The translations under genes were made by a program, and so were the position numbers. The notes beneath the pieces are model-generated. The model had not been told where the DNA came from and made no database searches. It saw nothing but the letters and a program-made list of their open reading frames with translations. DNA of 64,000 nucleotides from Drosophila persimilis (lineage: Eukaryota; Arthropoda; Insecta; Diptera; Drosophilidae), in the NCBI RefSeq assembly GCF_003286085.1, contig NW_020825482.1, forward strand, positions 1 through 64,000, in the 5' to 3' direction. Every line of letters starts with the position of its first letter. The stretch's first letter is position 1. Below, piece by piece: positions 22,100-32,700 of this stretch.

Positions 22100-22756
22100 G
22101 CATGACCGGAGGAAGGATCGCTGCCCTGGTGGACATCAATGGGAGAGCATTTGCGGCCACCCTCGACACTGGAGCCACACGATCCTTCATCAGTGAGCGG
22201 CTGGCGAAGGAGATAGGGACGACAGAGAACAGGCGAGAGGTGAAGACCAGGATCCGCCTGGCAGATGGAACCAGGAAGGAGATCAACCAAGCGATAGCAG
22301 TCACAGTGCGCCTGGATCAGCAAGAAACACAGGTATCTCTTCTTATACTCCCCACGGTATTAGACGACTTCATCTTGGGACTCGACTTCCTCTGTGGCAT
22401 CCGCGCAAGGATCCACTGCGGACGGGCATATCTACAGCTGAAGTTGCAGTAGAAACCCGCCGGGACGATACCATCATGCACCGCCCAGCCACGCCCACGG
22501 TCTGTCACGTTTGCGGACTCCACTGCCATCCGAGACCAGCCGCTGACCAACACCCCACAGCCAACCACGAACCATCCAACCGCAGCGACAACAAAGCCCT
22601 ACCAGACAAGATCAAGCAAAAACCAAAGGACTACGCCACCACAACAGGACACGAAGAAAGCTACGACGGAACGAACTGCGACACCGATGGAACCAACCAT
22701 GGCCAGTTCCCCAGCACGAACCCCGACACCAACAGGACAACGCAACAAAACGAAGA
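22030..22756 (+). pseudogene. Osvaldo-type protease, unit 3, with nonsense codon
   Basis: Protease with DTGA at 22165-22176. A CAG-to-TAG change at 22450-22452 ends the pol frame after LQLKLQ, unlike units 1 and 2. The Thr/Pro linker continues into the largest minisatellite array. This is the unit that would have led on to RT in the undamaged element. Confidence 0.85.
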
Positions 22757-23850
22757 CTTTGGCAGAGACAGCTACGGCTCCACTGGATCAATCCAGGGCC
22801 AGCTCGTCGAACCAGGAGTCACCAACAGGTCACAGCAGGAAGCAAAGGACTTGGGCAGAGACAGCTACGGCTCCACTGGATCAATCCAGGGCCAGCTCGT
22901 CGAACCAGGAGTCACCAACAGGACACAGCAGGAAACAAAGGACTTGGGCAGAGACAGCTACGGCTCCACTGGATCAATCCAGGGCCAGCTCGTCGAACCA
23001 GGAGTCACCAAAAGGACACAGCAGGAAACAAAGGACTTGGGCAGAGACAGCTACGGCTCCACTGGATCAATCCAGGGCCAGCTCGTCGAACCAGGAGTCA
23101 CCAACAGGACACAGCAGGAAGCAAGGGACTTGGGCAGAGACAGCTCCGGCTCCACTGGATCAATACAGGGCCAGCTCGTCGAACCAGGAGTCACCAACAG
23201 GACACAGCAGGAAGCAAGGGACTTGGGCAGAGACAGCTCCGGCTCCACTGGATCAATTCAGGGCCAGCTCGTCGAACCAGGAGTCACCAACAGGACACAG
23301 CAGGAAGCAGGGGACTTGGGCAGAGACAGCTCCGGCTCCACTGGATCAATCCAGGGCCAGCTCGTCGAACCAGGAGTCACCAACAGGACACAGCAGGAAG
23401 CAAGGGACTTGGGCAGAGACAGCTCCGGCTCCACTGGATCAATCCAGGGCCAGCTCGTCGAACCAGGAGTCACCAACAGGACACAGAAAGGAAGCAAGGG
23501 ACTTGGGCAGAGACAGCTCCGGCTCCACTGGATCAATCCAGGGCCAGCTCGTCGAACCAGGAGTCACCAACAGGACACAGCAGGAAGCAAGGGACTTGGG
23601 CAGAGACAGAGCCGGCTCCACTGGATCAATACAGGGCCAGCTCGTCGAACCAGGAGTCACCAACAGGACACGGCAGAAAGCAGAAAACTTCGGCAGAGAT
23701 AGCCTCGGCGCCGCTGGACCAACCCAGGGCCAGCTCGTCGAACCAGGAGTCACCAACAGGACACGGCAGAAAGCAGAAAACTACCCAGGGCCAGCTCATC
23801 GAACCGGGAGTCAGCAACAGGACCCAGGAATCACCAGAATACTCCAGCAA
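22757..23850 (+). repeat. 93-bp coding minisatellite, array 3 (ten full copies)
   Basis: Units start at 22815, 22908, 23001, 23094, 23187, 23280, 23373, 23466, 23560 and 23653, then decay after 23746. The eighth unit has one extra base (acagaaagg for acagcagg near 23487), which moves the reading into another frame that is also open, so no stop results. The last units diverge most, as expected at the edge of an array. Confidence 0.92.
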
Positions 23851-24315
23851 AGATAGCTGCGGCACCGCGGGACCACTCCAGGGCCAGCTCATCGAACCGA
23901 TAGTCACCACGGAGTAACCCAGCACGACAGACATCACGCCAGCCACGAACCCCGACACCACAGGACGAGATCAGAGAGACCTCGACGACGGACTACCAAC
24001 TGGAGCCATTAGCCGACGCCGAAATAGCCCGGGAACGAAACCCGTTTCGCCCAGCCGACTCGGATGACGACGAGAACGCGATCTTGGCCGCCATTACCGC
24101 CCTGGAACTGGAGGACCTATCGCCGTGGCAGCAAGAAAATACCCAGCAGGCATCACAGACGCAGAGCAGGACCTACAACCTACGCCGACGCGAATGGAGA
24201 CCCACGATCGGGACGCTCGTGATGCTACGCCAACATCACCTGTCCAAAGCGGCGGACAACTTCGCTGCCAAACTGGCTCGCCCCGCAAGTGGAAACCGCG
24301 TCCACACTCAGTAAG
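23851..24315 (+). pseudogene. Osvaldo-type integrase C-terminal remnant
   Basis: After the repeat array the sequence reads in part [20 protein letters not shown] followed by NFAAKLA, which resembles the C-terminal DNA-binding end of gypsy integrases (the W-x-P-x-x-G-x-x-V-x-x-R pattern). Upstream acidic sequence ([15 protein letters not shown]) may be spacer. RT, RNase H and the integrase core are missing between the repeats and this piece. Confidence 0.55.
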
Positions 24316-24462
24316 ATAGCTTAACTCCCCTTAAGGGATTAGAGTAAGAAATAGCCAGAAACTAGAAAATGCACCGATCAGGGAAACCCAGGGCACAGGA
24401 CACATCAGTAGCACAGGGCAGGATCTAACCAAACAAGGTTTCTTCCCCCCACCAGATCCGAC
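24316..24462 (+). other. short noncoding spacer
   Basis: Follows the integrase stop; no feature recognised. Confidence 0.4.
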
Positions 24463-24959
24463 ATGGACAACCCAAGGACGAGCGACGCACAGCCTCTAGA
24501 GGCAGAGGATGGCAGGGAGGGGCATCCTAGGGGTGCGTCGCCGCCCAGCTCAAGGCAACCACGGTCCACGACCAGCCAACCACAAGCAAGACACCACTCT
24601 CCGACCCCGCAAGCAGAACCGGGCAACACCACGCGAGCCAAGCAAAGGAGGACAGCGACCTGTCATTGGGCTTGGAAGAGGCAGAGGCGGGCGGACTGCT
24701 CAAAGCGTTCGAGGAGATGCCCGAGCTAAACACGCTGCAGGAGGAGCAGGAATGGCCAATCGCCCCAGTCGCCTGGCGCGTAAGCACGCCTGACCGCCGC
24801 ATCCCGCAAAGCCTGCTGGAAGGCGCCAGCGCTCAGGCAAACGCGGCGCGTCACAGGCGCAGCCGGATCCGCAGCCTAGAACACCACGACGGCCAACGCT
24901 TCCGCGTATGCATCAGCGGAAATTTGGTGCGCATTTCACCGCGCCCCACCCCGAAGTAG
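24463..24959 (+). pseudogene. small 3' ORF(s) before the Osvaldo-type LTR, unknown
   Basis: Two overlapping frames. The first, 24463-24729, starts MDNPRTSDAQPLEAEDG and is Pro/Ser/Arg-rich. The second ends at 24959, nine bases before the LTR, and contains LGLEEAEAGGLLKAFEEMPE followed by ISGNLVRISPRPTPK. The acidic-helical pattern of the second and its stop just before the polypurine tract suggest a real C-terminus, perhaps of one gene split by a frameshift. I recognise no family, and there is no transmembrane segment that would suggest env. Confidence 0.4.
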
Positions 24960-24967
24960 GAAGGGAG
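24956..24967 (+). other. polypurine tract
   Basis: gtaggaagggag immediately before the 3' LTR, the expected plus-strand primer for reverse transcription. Confidence 0.7.
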
Positions 24968-26285
24968 TGTGAAGGCATAAGCCTCCACAACACTGACCAC
25001 GACACCATCCCCTGAAGGGACCGCCCCGACGGCTTGTTATCTAATTTCATTATTACTAAGAGAACCAACACGAAAGAGATACGCTCTTACGCCCACGCAG
25101 CCAACGCAAAGAAGAGAACGGCTATACGCAGATGAAAGAGAGCGAAGCGGCAGAGAAGCCGCCGATCGGCCTTACGCCCACGCAGCCGAGGAAAGAGCCG
25201 ACGGCGAAGCAGGCAATACACACACGCAGCCGATCGCCCACGCAGCCGAGGCCGACAGCCGAAAGCTGCGCAGCCACGAAGCGGCAGAGAAGCTGCAAAA
25301 GGTAAAGGAGAGGCCTGGCACGGTCCAGCGCGAGCCAAGCTCGGGAGTGATCTCCGAGGGCTGAGCAAGACCGGTTGTGTGGCGGAAGCCAAAAATGTGA
25401 AAATAAGCCGCGACCGCGCCGTGTAAAAAAACAAGCTGTGACCACGCGGTGTACAAGACAAGCCGAAGTGACGAGGACCCGCCGCGGGATACCAGGACCC
25501 CAAAGGAGGGAAACAAGGGTGAGCCACCTCACGTATGTGAGCTCTGGGGGGGAACAGATCGGTGCAGTAGGCAGGTATAGACAGAACATTCCCGCAGTTG
25601 TTTTACATATTCATGCCCACATGTTGTTTAATATAAGTTTTTTTTGGCGTTTATTTCCCCGCTGCAGGCGCGGGAGTTTAAGTAGGGAAATGATCCGAAA
25701 ACAATAAAGACACCAACCTCAACCCACCTGTCTCAGAACATTCGCCCGTAGGAGTCACTCACTCCCCCCTCCCCCTCTCTTCCCTTTTCCCGGGAGGCCC
25801 AGCGAAGTGGATGTGAGTCGTGGATCATGCGGCATTCACCAAGCTGGGTTTTTCCTCTCCTGTACCTTTTCCCCCTGGGGACCCGGCGATGCTGGATGTG
25901 AGTCGTGGATTCACGCGGCATTCGCAAAGCTGGGTTCCCTCTCCTACACCCTCGCCCTGGGGACCTGGCGACGCAGATGTGAGTCGTGGATCATGCGGCA
26001 TCTGCTAAGCTGGGCTCCCCTCTCCCATACCCTTCCGATCCCTGATCCAAACCTCTTCTCCCGCCACACATGACCCCCAACGCACGTCTCTGCAGCTCCC
26101 AAGCACGGCTTCACCCGCGCCTCGTGGCCGGGCCAGGCCCGACCGTCCCACGATCCACCCCACGGGCGCGCTTTCGCCACGAGCGGCTCTCCCCTTAGGT
26201 CCTCACACAACAAATTTTGCTGTGGGGAAGGACCGGGCCCTGGACAGACTGAGAAGCTGTACCTCGGCCTGAGAATTTCCTTACA
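24968..26285 (+). repeat. Osvaldo-type 3' LTR
   Basis: 1318 bp, direct repeat of 14595-15906, ending ttccttaca. AATAAA at 25703-25708. The base after it (26286) is already E1 integrase, and no target duplication matches the left flank. Confidence 0.9.
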
Positions 26286-27254
26286 AGGTTCATCAGAAAC
26301 TGTCTACCGTGTATACTACACTCGATGCCTAAAACAATCCATAACAGAACTCTCCATAGTATCCCAAAGTCGTGTGTTCCTTTTCATACCCTACACGTTG
26401 ATCATTTGGGTCCGTTGCCGAGTATTAGATCTAAGCGAAAACACCTCCTTGTGGTAATAGATGCATTCACTAAGTTTGTCAAATTGTTCCCGGTTAATAG
26501 TACCAGCACGCGGGAAGCGAAGGATGCCTTAAGTAAATATTTTGATTTCTATAGTCGCCCTACTAGGATAATATCAGATCGTGGGACCTGTTTCACCTCG
26601 TTAGAGTTCTCTAGTTTACTGCTGGAGAGAGGGCTAGAGCACATTAAGGTAGCTACTGGTGCACCGCAGGCGAATGGCCAAGTGGAGCGAGTGAATCCTG
26701 TTCTTACTCCTATGTTAGGAAAACTGTCAGAGCCCCTTGAGCAAGCCGATTGGTATAGGTTGATGAGCAAGGTAGAGCACGCCATTAATAACTCCGTTAA
26801 CAGCAGTACGAAAAAGACACCTAGCACATTGTTATTTGGAATACCCCAGAAAGGACCCGTTGTAGATGAATTAACCGAATACCTAGAGGAGAAGTTAGCG
26901 TCAGAACTTAGAGAGTTGGAAACTATAAGAGAAATAGCAAGTGAGAACATACGGTTGTCGCAGAAAAAAAATGAGAAGATGTATGCCCATAAACATAGAG
27001 CCCCATTAAAGTATGAACCTGGTGACTATGTAGCAGTCCGGCATGTGGACACAACACCGGGGATCAATAAGAAGTTCGCACCAAAGTATCGAGGACCGTA
27101 CAGGATCAATAGAGTATTGGATAATGATCGTTATGAGGTTGTCTACATTGAGGACTGTCAGTTGACGCAAATGCCATTCCGAAGTATACTAGAACCAGCA
27201 AGGCTTAAACCCTGGGTAGAGTGTAAGGATAAAACCATGGTCTCATGTTGTTAA
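26286..27254 (+). pseudogene. E1 integrase, resumed 3' portion of pol
   Basis: Enters in the zinc-finger end (FIRNCLPC) and continues through an open frame to the stop at 27254. All three catalytic residues of the DDE core are visible: Asp in LHVDHLGPLP, Asp in IISDRGTCFTS, Glu in ANGQVERVN. The C-terminal domain has YEPGDYVAVRH and KYRGPYRINRV. The HH part of the zinc domain and RNase H were lost with the interruption at 9076-26285. No fault is seen in the part that remains. Confidence 0.88.
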
Positions 27255-27360
27255 TCGATGAAGTAGTATGTTAAGTAAGACAATACCGAATAAGAAATGT
27301 TTAACCAACTGTATGCCTTAGTGTGTAGATCGTGGGCGATCTGTAGTCAGGTTGCCCGAA
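27255..27360 (+). other. E1 3' untranslated stretch
   Basis: Noncoding between the integrase stop and the 3' LTR. No clear polypurine tract; the sequence before the LTR is ggttgcccgaa. Confidence 0.5.
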
Positions 27361-27573
27361 TGTAAGATATGAATATTAGTTTATAAGATTTGAATATTAG
27401 TTTAAGAGTTAGTCATCGATAGTATTATAAGAAATACCAATGTACTCGATATATCGATACTTGTCCTCGACAAAACGTCGAGGACAAGTATCGATATGCC
27501 AACACACATTAATTGATATACGACAATGAAGACAGAAGAACATATAATAAAACCGTGCTATTAAAAGTTTACA
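27361..27573 (+). repeat. E1 3' LTR with long perfect palindrome
   Basis: 213 bp. Two 21-base inverted arms (27451-27471 and 27477-27497, starting atatcgatacttgtcctcg) flank a 5-base loop. The 5' LTRs have only 13-base arms because 14 bases of the centre are absent there. Right flank atag completes the target duplication. Confidence 0.88.
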
Positions 27574-27628
27574 ATAGTTTTCTTTTATTATATTTATTGA
27601 CGATCCCGAGTCCGCGATACCTCTTAAG
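27574..27628 (-). pseudogene. errantivirus protease active-site end, displaced by E1
   Basis: Read on the minus strand this encodes the active-site segment DSGSSINIIKEN (DSGS at 27601-27612) and continues in frame, across E1, into the protease remainder at 6235 going left. This proves E1 inserted into the antisense errantivirus protease. A DINE-like repeat cuts it off at 27629. Confidence 0.8.
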
Positions 27629-28746
27629 TATACCCGATACTTAAAATTGGGGTATATTAGATTTGTGGTGAAAATGGATGTGTGTAACGTCCAGAAGGAA
27701 TCGTTTCCGACCCCATAAAGTATATATATTCTTGATCAGCATCAATAGCCGAGTCGATTAAGCCATGTCTGTCTGTCCGTCTGTCCGTCCGTCCGTCTGT
27801 CCGTCTGTCCGTCTGTCCGTCCCCTTCAGCGCCTAGTGCTCAAAGACTATAAGAGCTAGAGCAACGATGTTTTGGATCCAGACTTCTGTGATATGTCACT
27901 GCTACAAAAATATTTCAAAACTTTGCCCCGCCCACTTCCGCCCCCACAAAGGACGAAAATCTGTGGCATCCACAATTTCGACGATACGAGAAAACTAAAA
28001 ACGCAGACCCGTGGAAGATGACTATATCTTACAGAGTGCAAAATCTGAACCAGATCGTATAATTATTATAGCCTGAATCACGAAAACAATTTCACTCTTT
28101 CTCGCTCTGTCTCACTCTAACACACAGGTTTCATGGTCGGTTTTGCCAATTGCAAAATATGAGTTCAAGGATCTCAGAACCCATAAGAGCTAGAGCAACC
28201 AAATTTGGTATCCACACTCCTGTGATATCGGACCTTGACCGTTTAGTGTCAAAATTTCGCCGCACCCCCTTCCGCCCCGCAAAGGACGAAAAACTGGGGC
28301 AACCACAAAACTCAGAGACTATTAAGGCTAGAGTAACTTAATTTGGTATCCGCACTTCTGTTAGATCTCACTATAAAACGTATATCTCACAATTTCGCCC
28401 CACCCCCTTCCGCCCCCACAAAGGACGAGAATCTGTTGCATCCACAATATTGCAGATTCGAGAAAACTAAAAACGCAGAATCATAGAGAATGACCATATC
28501 TATCAGACTGCTGAGTCTGGATCAGATCAGATAATTTTTATAGCCAACAGGAACAAATCAATTTGCAGTGGCTACGCAGCGCCCGACGTCACGCACAGAC
28601 TGATTTTCTGTCTCTCTCGCACGCACTCTTTGTCGTTTCGTTTAATATTAGCGCCGTCTGCCGGAGGAGAGCCATACTGACTTAGTATCGGGTATATCTG
28701 TAGAGTTGCGGTGTCCGCAGCAACTCACAACGTTCCCCCTCGTTTC
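27629..28746 (+). repeat. DINE-1/mini-me-like repeat, near full length
   Basis: Bounded by tatacccgatac (27629-27640) and its inverse gtatcgggtata (28685-28696), followed by a terminal hairpin and the end gttccccctcgttt. After a TA run comes the conserved core (ttcttgatcagcatcaatag...) and a (GTCY)n microsatellite (27764-27822), the arrangement described for mini-me elements. The middle holds about three degenerate repeats of roughly 150 bp, each with ttcgccccacccccttccgc-type and aaaggacgaaaatctg blocks. No coding capacity: a nonautonomous, probably Helitron-derived element. Confidence 0.75.
27764..27822 (+). repeat. (GTCY)n microsatellite
   Basis: gtctgtctgtccgtctgtcc-type run following the conserved mini-me core. 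Confidence 0.9.
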
Positions 28747-29048
28747 CTTTTGTTTTGAATAAACAGCCGGTGTTTTCCTAACTAAATTCTAATTATACTT
28801 CCTTACCAGACAACAATCTGGAAACCTATTCTATTACGCGAGTGCATGCCTTTTGATTTGTGTTAAAACATTATTTAACTTTTTATTTTTCGGCGTCGGC
28901 TTGTGCTTGTGCTCTCTGTTCAGTAGCTCTCGCTATAACCGCTCTCCACTCTGCTCTCTTTTTTTACCAATTCCGCTTTGAGCGTTGTCTGGCACATTGG
29001 ACTGATACCAATTTGTTTTGCAAACAATTGTAAATAAATAATAATAAA

Positions 29049-29860
29049 ATGGAATACGCTGTGGTCTGTGCCAAAAAAACCAGTAAGAAGCAGATCACCC
29101 ACGATCAGCCGAATGTCCCCTGCTGGCTCTGCGACAGCGTAGTGCACGCAAAATGCGCTGGATTTTCTGGCCTCGTGAGTGATGCTATAGCCAAACGTAA
29201 TGGCTTGCATTACAGTTGCGAGGCATGCCGAGCGGTGGAGAAAGACATGGTATCTTTCATGAGGCAGACGCGGAGTGGCTTTAAGGAGCTGACCGTTGGT
29301 TTCAAAAACCAATACGATCGGCTCCTAGCCATGGAGGCTCAGTTTAGCGGTTTAAAACTGCTGAATGAGTCTCTGAGGCGCAAAAAGGTCACTCCGCGGG
29401 ATCTGCAAGTGCCAACCGTCACTCAGCCGTGCACCGCCGAAAAACTGAATCCGACCACTCCAAGTGTGCAGCAGTTGATCTCGATCGCCAGCTGCTGGCG
29501 ATGCAGATTCGGTAGCCGAATTCATCGCCTCGGAGAATGTGCAGCCAAGTACGTCTGCAGCATCCGTGTCCGTGGTGTCCGCAAGTTCGCTAGTTGTCCC
29601 GTCTATCCCGATCCCACCAGTAAATAGACGTTCCGGACCTCCGGATATTGCCACCACAGGTACTAGACCTGTGGTGACTAAACCACTGGTGGGAGTCCCA
29701 CCAAAACGAGAAGTTTTTGTTTCACGGCTGGCCCCTGACCTCACATCTAATGATGTAATTGCTTTTATTCTCTTATGCCAGGGAGATAGCCTCGTTTAAG
29801 ATAAGCATGTCCCCAACTCAATTTGACGCCATTTGATCCGCCAAATTTTCGCCGGAGCAT
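29049..29860 (+). pseudogene. CR1-like LINE ORF1, PHD-type finger protein
   Basis: ATG at 29049. Residues about 18-58 form a PHD-like finger (CWLCDSVVHAKCAGFSG then YSCEACR), followed by a helical segment (MRQTRSGFKELTVGFKNQYD). A frameshift near 29485 moves the reading to a frame with FIASENVQPSTSAASVS, a Pro/Ser linker and a C-terminal block KREVFVSRLAPDLTSNDV. More shifts follow before ORF2. Such ORF1 proteins bind RNA in the LINE particle. Confidence 0.7.
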
Positions 29861-32700
29861 TTGGTGGTGAAGGAGTTTAAGGCTAAGAAGAAGAATGGGC
29901 CCCCCCATATCCCTTCCAAATCTTTCCAGTGTGCCACCCTCAACCTCAGCTTCCTCTTCCTCAACTTCCCGTCTTGTTTCCACCTTTCCAAAAAACTAAC
30001 TTCTCTTTTAGTAACCTATCAGAATGTAAGAGGCTTGCGTAGTAACCTCAGCATTCTTTTCCGGGATAGTGTTGCATTTGCTTCCCACGTTATTGTGTTT
30101 ACTGAAACCTGGTTAAAGCCGGACATTCTTAGTTCCGAGGTTTTGGCAGGTCGGTACACAACTTTTAGAAAGGACCGTTTGTCTCGACGTGCAGGAGGGG
30201 TTCTAATTGCAGTGGACTCTTACTTCACCTCAGAACACTTCACAGTCCAAGTTCAACAGGAACTGGAATTCCTGTGTGTAAAACTGATTCTTCCCGCTTT
30301 CGCTATATTCATTACTTGCTCGTATATCCCACCTTTTTCGGATATCTCATTTTATGAGCAGCACTTGTCCGCTTTAACCGCTGTTTCTTCCTCGCTATCT
30401 GATAAAGATCGTATGATAGTTCTTGGTGACTTCAACTTGCCAGGAACTGCTCGGTCTTCGGTAAACGAGTCTAGTATCCTAGTGCCCATGTCACGTCATG
30501 ACTTTGTTGACGGCTTGCTTGACCTGTCCCTGTCTCAAGTCAATCATGTGAAAAATTCCTTGGGTCGATTGCTTGATCTATGCTTTGTATCGGATCCGAC
30601 CACAGTGTTGTTAACCCGAGCCCTTCCGCTCACTATACCTGAAGACGCCTACCACCCTACTTTCGAGGTGTGGCTAGAAATAGGACCAACTGTATTGGAT
30701 CGGTCGAGTAGACTACCTGAACGTGTCCGCTGCTTTCGTAAAGCCGAGTTTGCGAAGCTTAATAACCTAATTAGGGATTTTGATTGGTCCGCTTTGTACT
30801 TGTGCACTGATGTCACAAAAGGCACAAACATTTTTTCCAATGCTCTTGGCACATTTTTTGATTCTTGTGTCCCGCTTTCTTGTCCGATTAGATCTGGAAA
30901 ACCCCGTTGGTTTACCAAAGAGTTATCCAGTCTAAAAAACTTAAAATCAAGACTTTATAAAAAATTTCAAGAAGTGGGCTCTCATACTTCTCACTCTCGT
31001 TACGTAATAGCTCGGTCAAACTTTTCAGTTCTTAATGCTCAATGCTATAAGAACTACCTATCTCGTTGCAGGATACGTTTTTCTCAGGACCCTAAACAGT
31101 TTTACTGCTTCGTAAACAGTAAGCGTAGAACGTCCGCACACCCATCCTCGCTATCATTTTGTAATACGTCGGCAAATAATGATCAGGCAATTGCCGATCT
31201 TTTTGCCCAGTTTTTCCAAACCACCTATTCTGAGGAACGCTACTCTGGTCAACCGTACCCATACGGATTACCGAGGTCGAACGGCATTTTCAGTCCCTTG
31301 TTAAATGAATATTCCCTACTTCATGATCTTCGACTAGTTAAGCCGGTGTTTTCACCGGGTCCAGACGGGGTTCCAGGTTGGGTACTCAGGTACTGCGCCG
31401 AGGCTCTGTGTGGACCATTGCTTAAACTATTCACCCTGTCCATTGATTCCTCTTGCTTCCCCCCAATCTGGAAGTAATCGTTTATAATTCCTCTCCATAA
31501 AAAAGGTAGCAAGTCTGATGCAAAAAATTATAGAGGTATAGCAAAGTTATCCGCTATTCCCAAATTGTTTGAGAAGGTTTTAACTCCGCACTTGCAACAT
31601 CTCTGCAAGTCACTTATATCTCCAACTCAGCATGGATTTATAAGGTGGCGATCAACCACCACGAACTTGTTAGAGTTTACCTCTTTCATTATTAAAGGCT
31701 TTCAAGGTAACTTAAAGACGGATGTTATTTACACCGACTTTAGTAAAGCAGTCGACTCTCTAAACCATTCCCTTTTAGCACATAAACTTGACCTCTTAGG
31801 GTTTCCGCCCAACCTCCTGAGATGGATTTCTAGCTATCTTTTTTCTAGGTCTCAAAGAGTCCTCTTCAAAAAGTCCCTCTCTTCACCAGTAAAGGTTTCT
31901 TCGGGAGTACCACAGGGCAGCCATCTAGGCCCCTTACTCTTCACACTCTTTATTAATGACTTGCCCTCAGTATTAGCATACTCTCGAGTACTTATGTATC
32001 CGGATGATGTTAAACTCTGTGTCCAGTACAAGGACATTTCATTTCATTCTCGCTTGCAATCCGATCTCAATAGCTTTCAGTCATGGTGCTGTGCAAACTT
32101 GTTACACCTTAATGCCTCGAAATGCAAAGTTATGACATTTCATCGTTCTAGCCCTTTGTTGGCTCCATACACCCTAATTGGGGGTTCTCTTGAGAGAATT
32201 ACCCTGGTGGATGATCTGCGTGTTATGTTAGACCCCAAGTTAAAGTTTTCCGAACACATTTCTACCATGGTAAATAAGGCCATGGGCGTGCTTGGGTTTA
32301 TAAAGAGGTGGTCAAAGGAATTTGACGACACCTATATAACAAAGACTCTCTATACCTCGCTTGTTCGTCCGATCTTTGAATACGGCTCCTGTGTATGGTG
32401 CCCTCAGTACAAAGTACACCAGGACCGTATAGAATCAGTACAGAAAAACTTTTTACTCTTTGCTCTGCGGGGCCTTAACTGGGTTGCGGGTGTAAGACTC
32501 CCATCTTACTCTAGTAGACCACTATTAGTAAACCTCCCATCCTTAGTTAGATATTTATGCACAACTTGATCAGGGGTGACATAGACAGCCCTGATCTGTT
32601 GAGCCGCAGAAACTTCACGATTCCTATTAGACTGACTAGAAATTTTATACCGTTGTTCCTTCCACTTTGTAGATCGAATTATTCCTTGCATGAACCGTTT
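29861..32700 (+). pseudogene. CR1-like LINE ORF2: endonuclease-reverse transcriptase
   Basis: AP-type endonuclease: VTYQNVRGLRSN, VFTETWL, LGDFNLP, RLLDLCFVS. RT: FSPGPDGVPG, then a TAA at 31475-31477 interrupts the frame, which continues with PLHKKGSKSDAKNYRG, TQHGFIRWRSTTTNLLEF, DFSKAVDSLNH, SGVPQGSHLGPLLF. The catalytic box is YPDD (31997-32008) rather than YADD. After LVRYLCTT a shift leads to the C-terminal block NLIRGDIDSPDLLSRRNF, ending near 32700. With a stop, a shift and an altered catalytic box it is inactive. The true ORF2 start is unclear; the first ATG of the open frame (29867 region) seems still to belong to ORF1. Confidence 0.82.

Larger units (their letters stand above)
14595..26285 (+). 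mobile_element. Osvaldo/Ulysses-type LTR element, rearranged
   Basis: Two long direct LTRs (14595-15906, 24968-26285), a lysine-tRNA-like primer site and a polypurine tract define it. Gag and protease are present three times in tandem; RT, RNase H and nearly all of integrase are gone. LTR length near 1.3 kb and the primer site match the Osvaldo/Ulysses lineage of gypsy elements; the species-level family is not known. The left flank is DINE-like and the right flank is E1 integrase, with no target duplication, so the insertion site was rearranged later. Confidence 0.85.
6236..27573 (+). mobile_element. E1: mdg3/micropia-like gypsy element, interrupted
   Basis: Outer boundaries are a 5' LTR (6236-6434) and a 3' LTR (27361-27573) in the same orientation, flanked by atag on both sides (6232-6235 and 27574-27577), a typical 4-bp gypsy target duplication. 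The flanks join into one reading of the antisense errantivirus protease, which confirms a single insertion. Internally gag, protease and RT run to about 9075, and integrase resumes at 26286; RNase H and the integrase zinc domain are lost. The 17 kb between holds other elements. The mdg3/micropia label rests on the integrase style and short LTRs and is an inference. Confidence 0.85.

Noticed and set aside
22815-23745. CRISPR-like array
   Set aside because: The 93-bp units are contiguous and coding, without unique spacers, in an insect genome.
19605-23756. Long minus-strand open frames over the 93-bp repeats (rich in STSWPWIDPVEP)
   Set aside because: They arise because the repeat length is a multiple of three and its antisense frame has no stop; no start context or homologue supports a gene.
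29049-29240. Host PHD-finger gene
   Set aside because: The finger is followed at once by a LINE endonuclease-RT in the same orientation; it is an ORF1 of that element.
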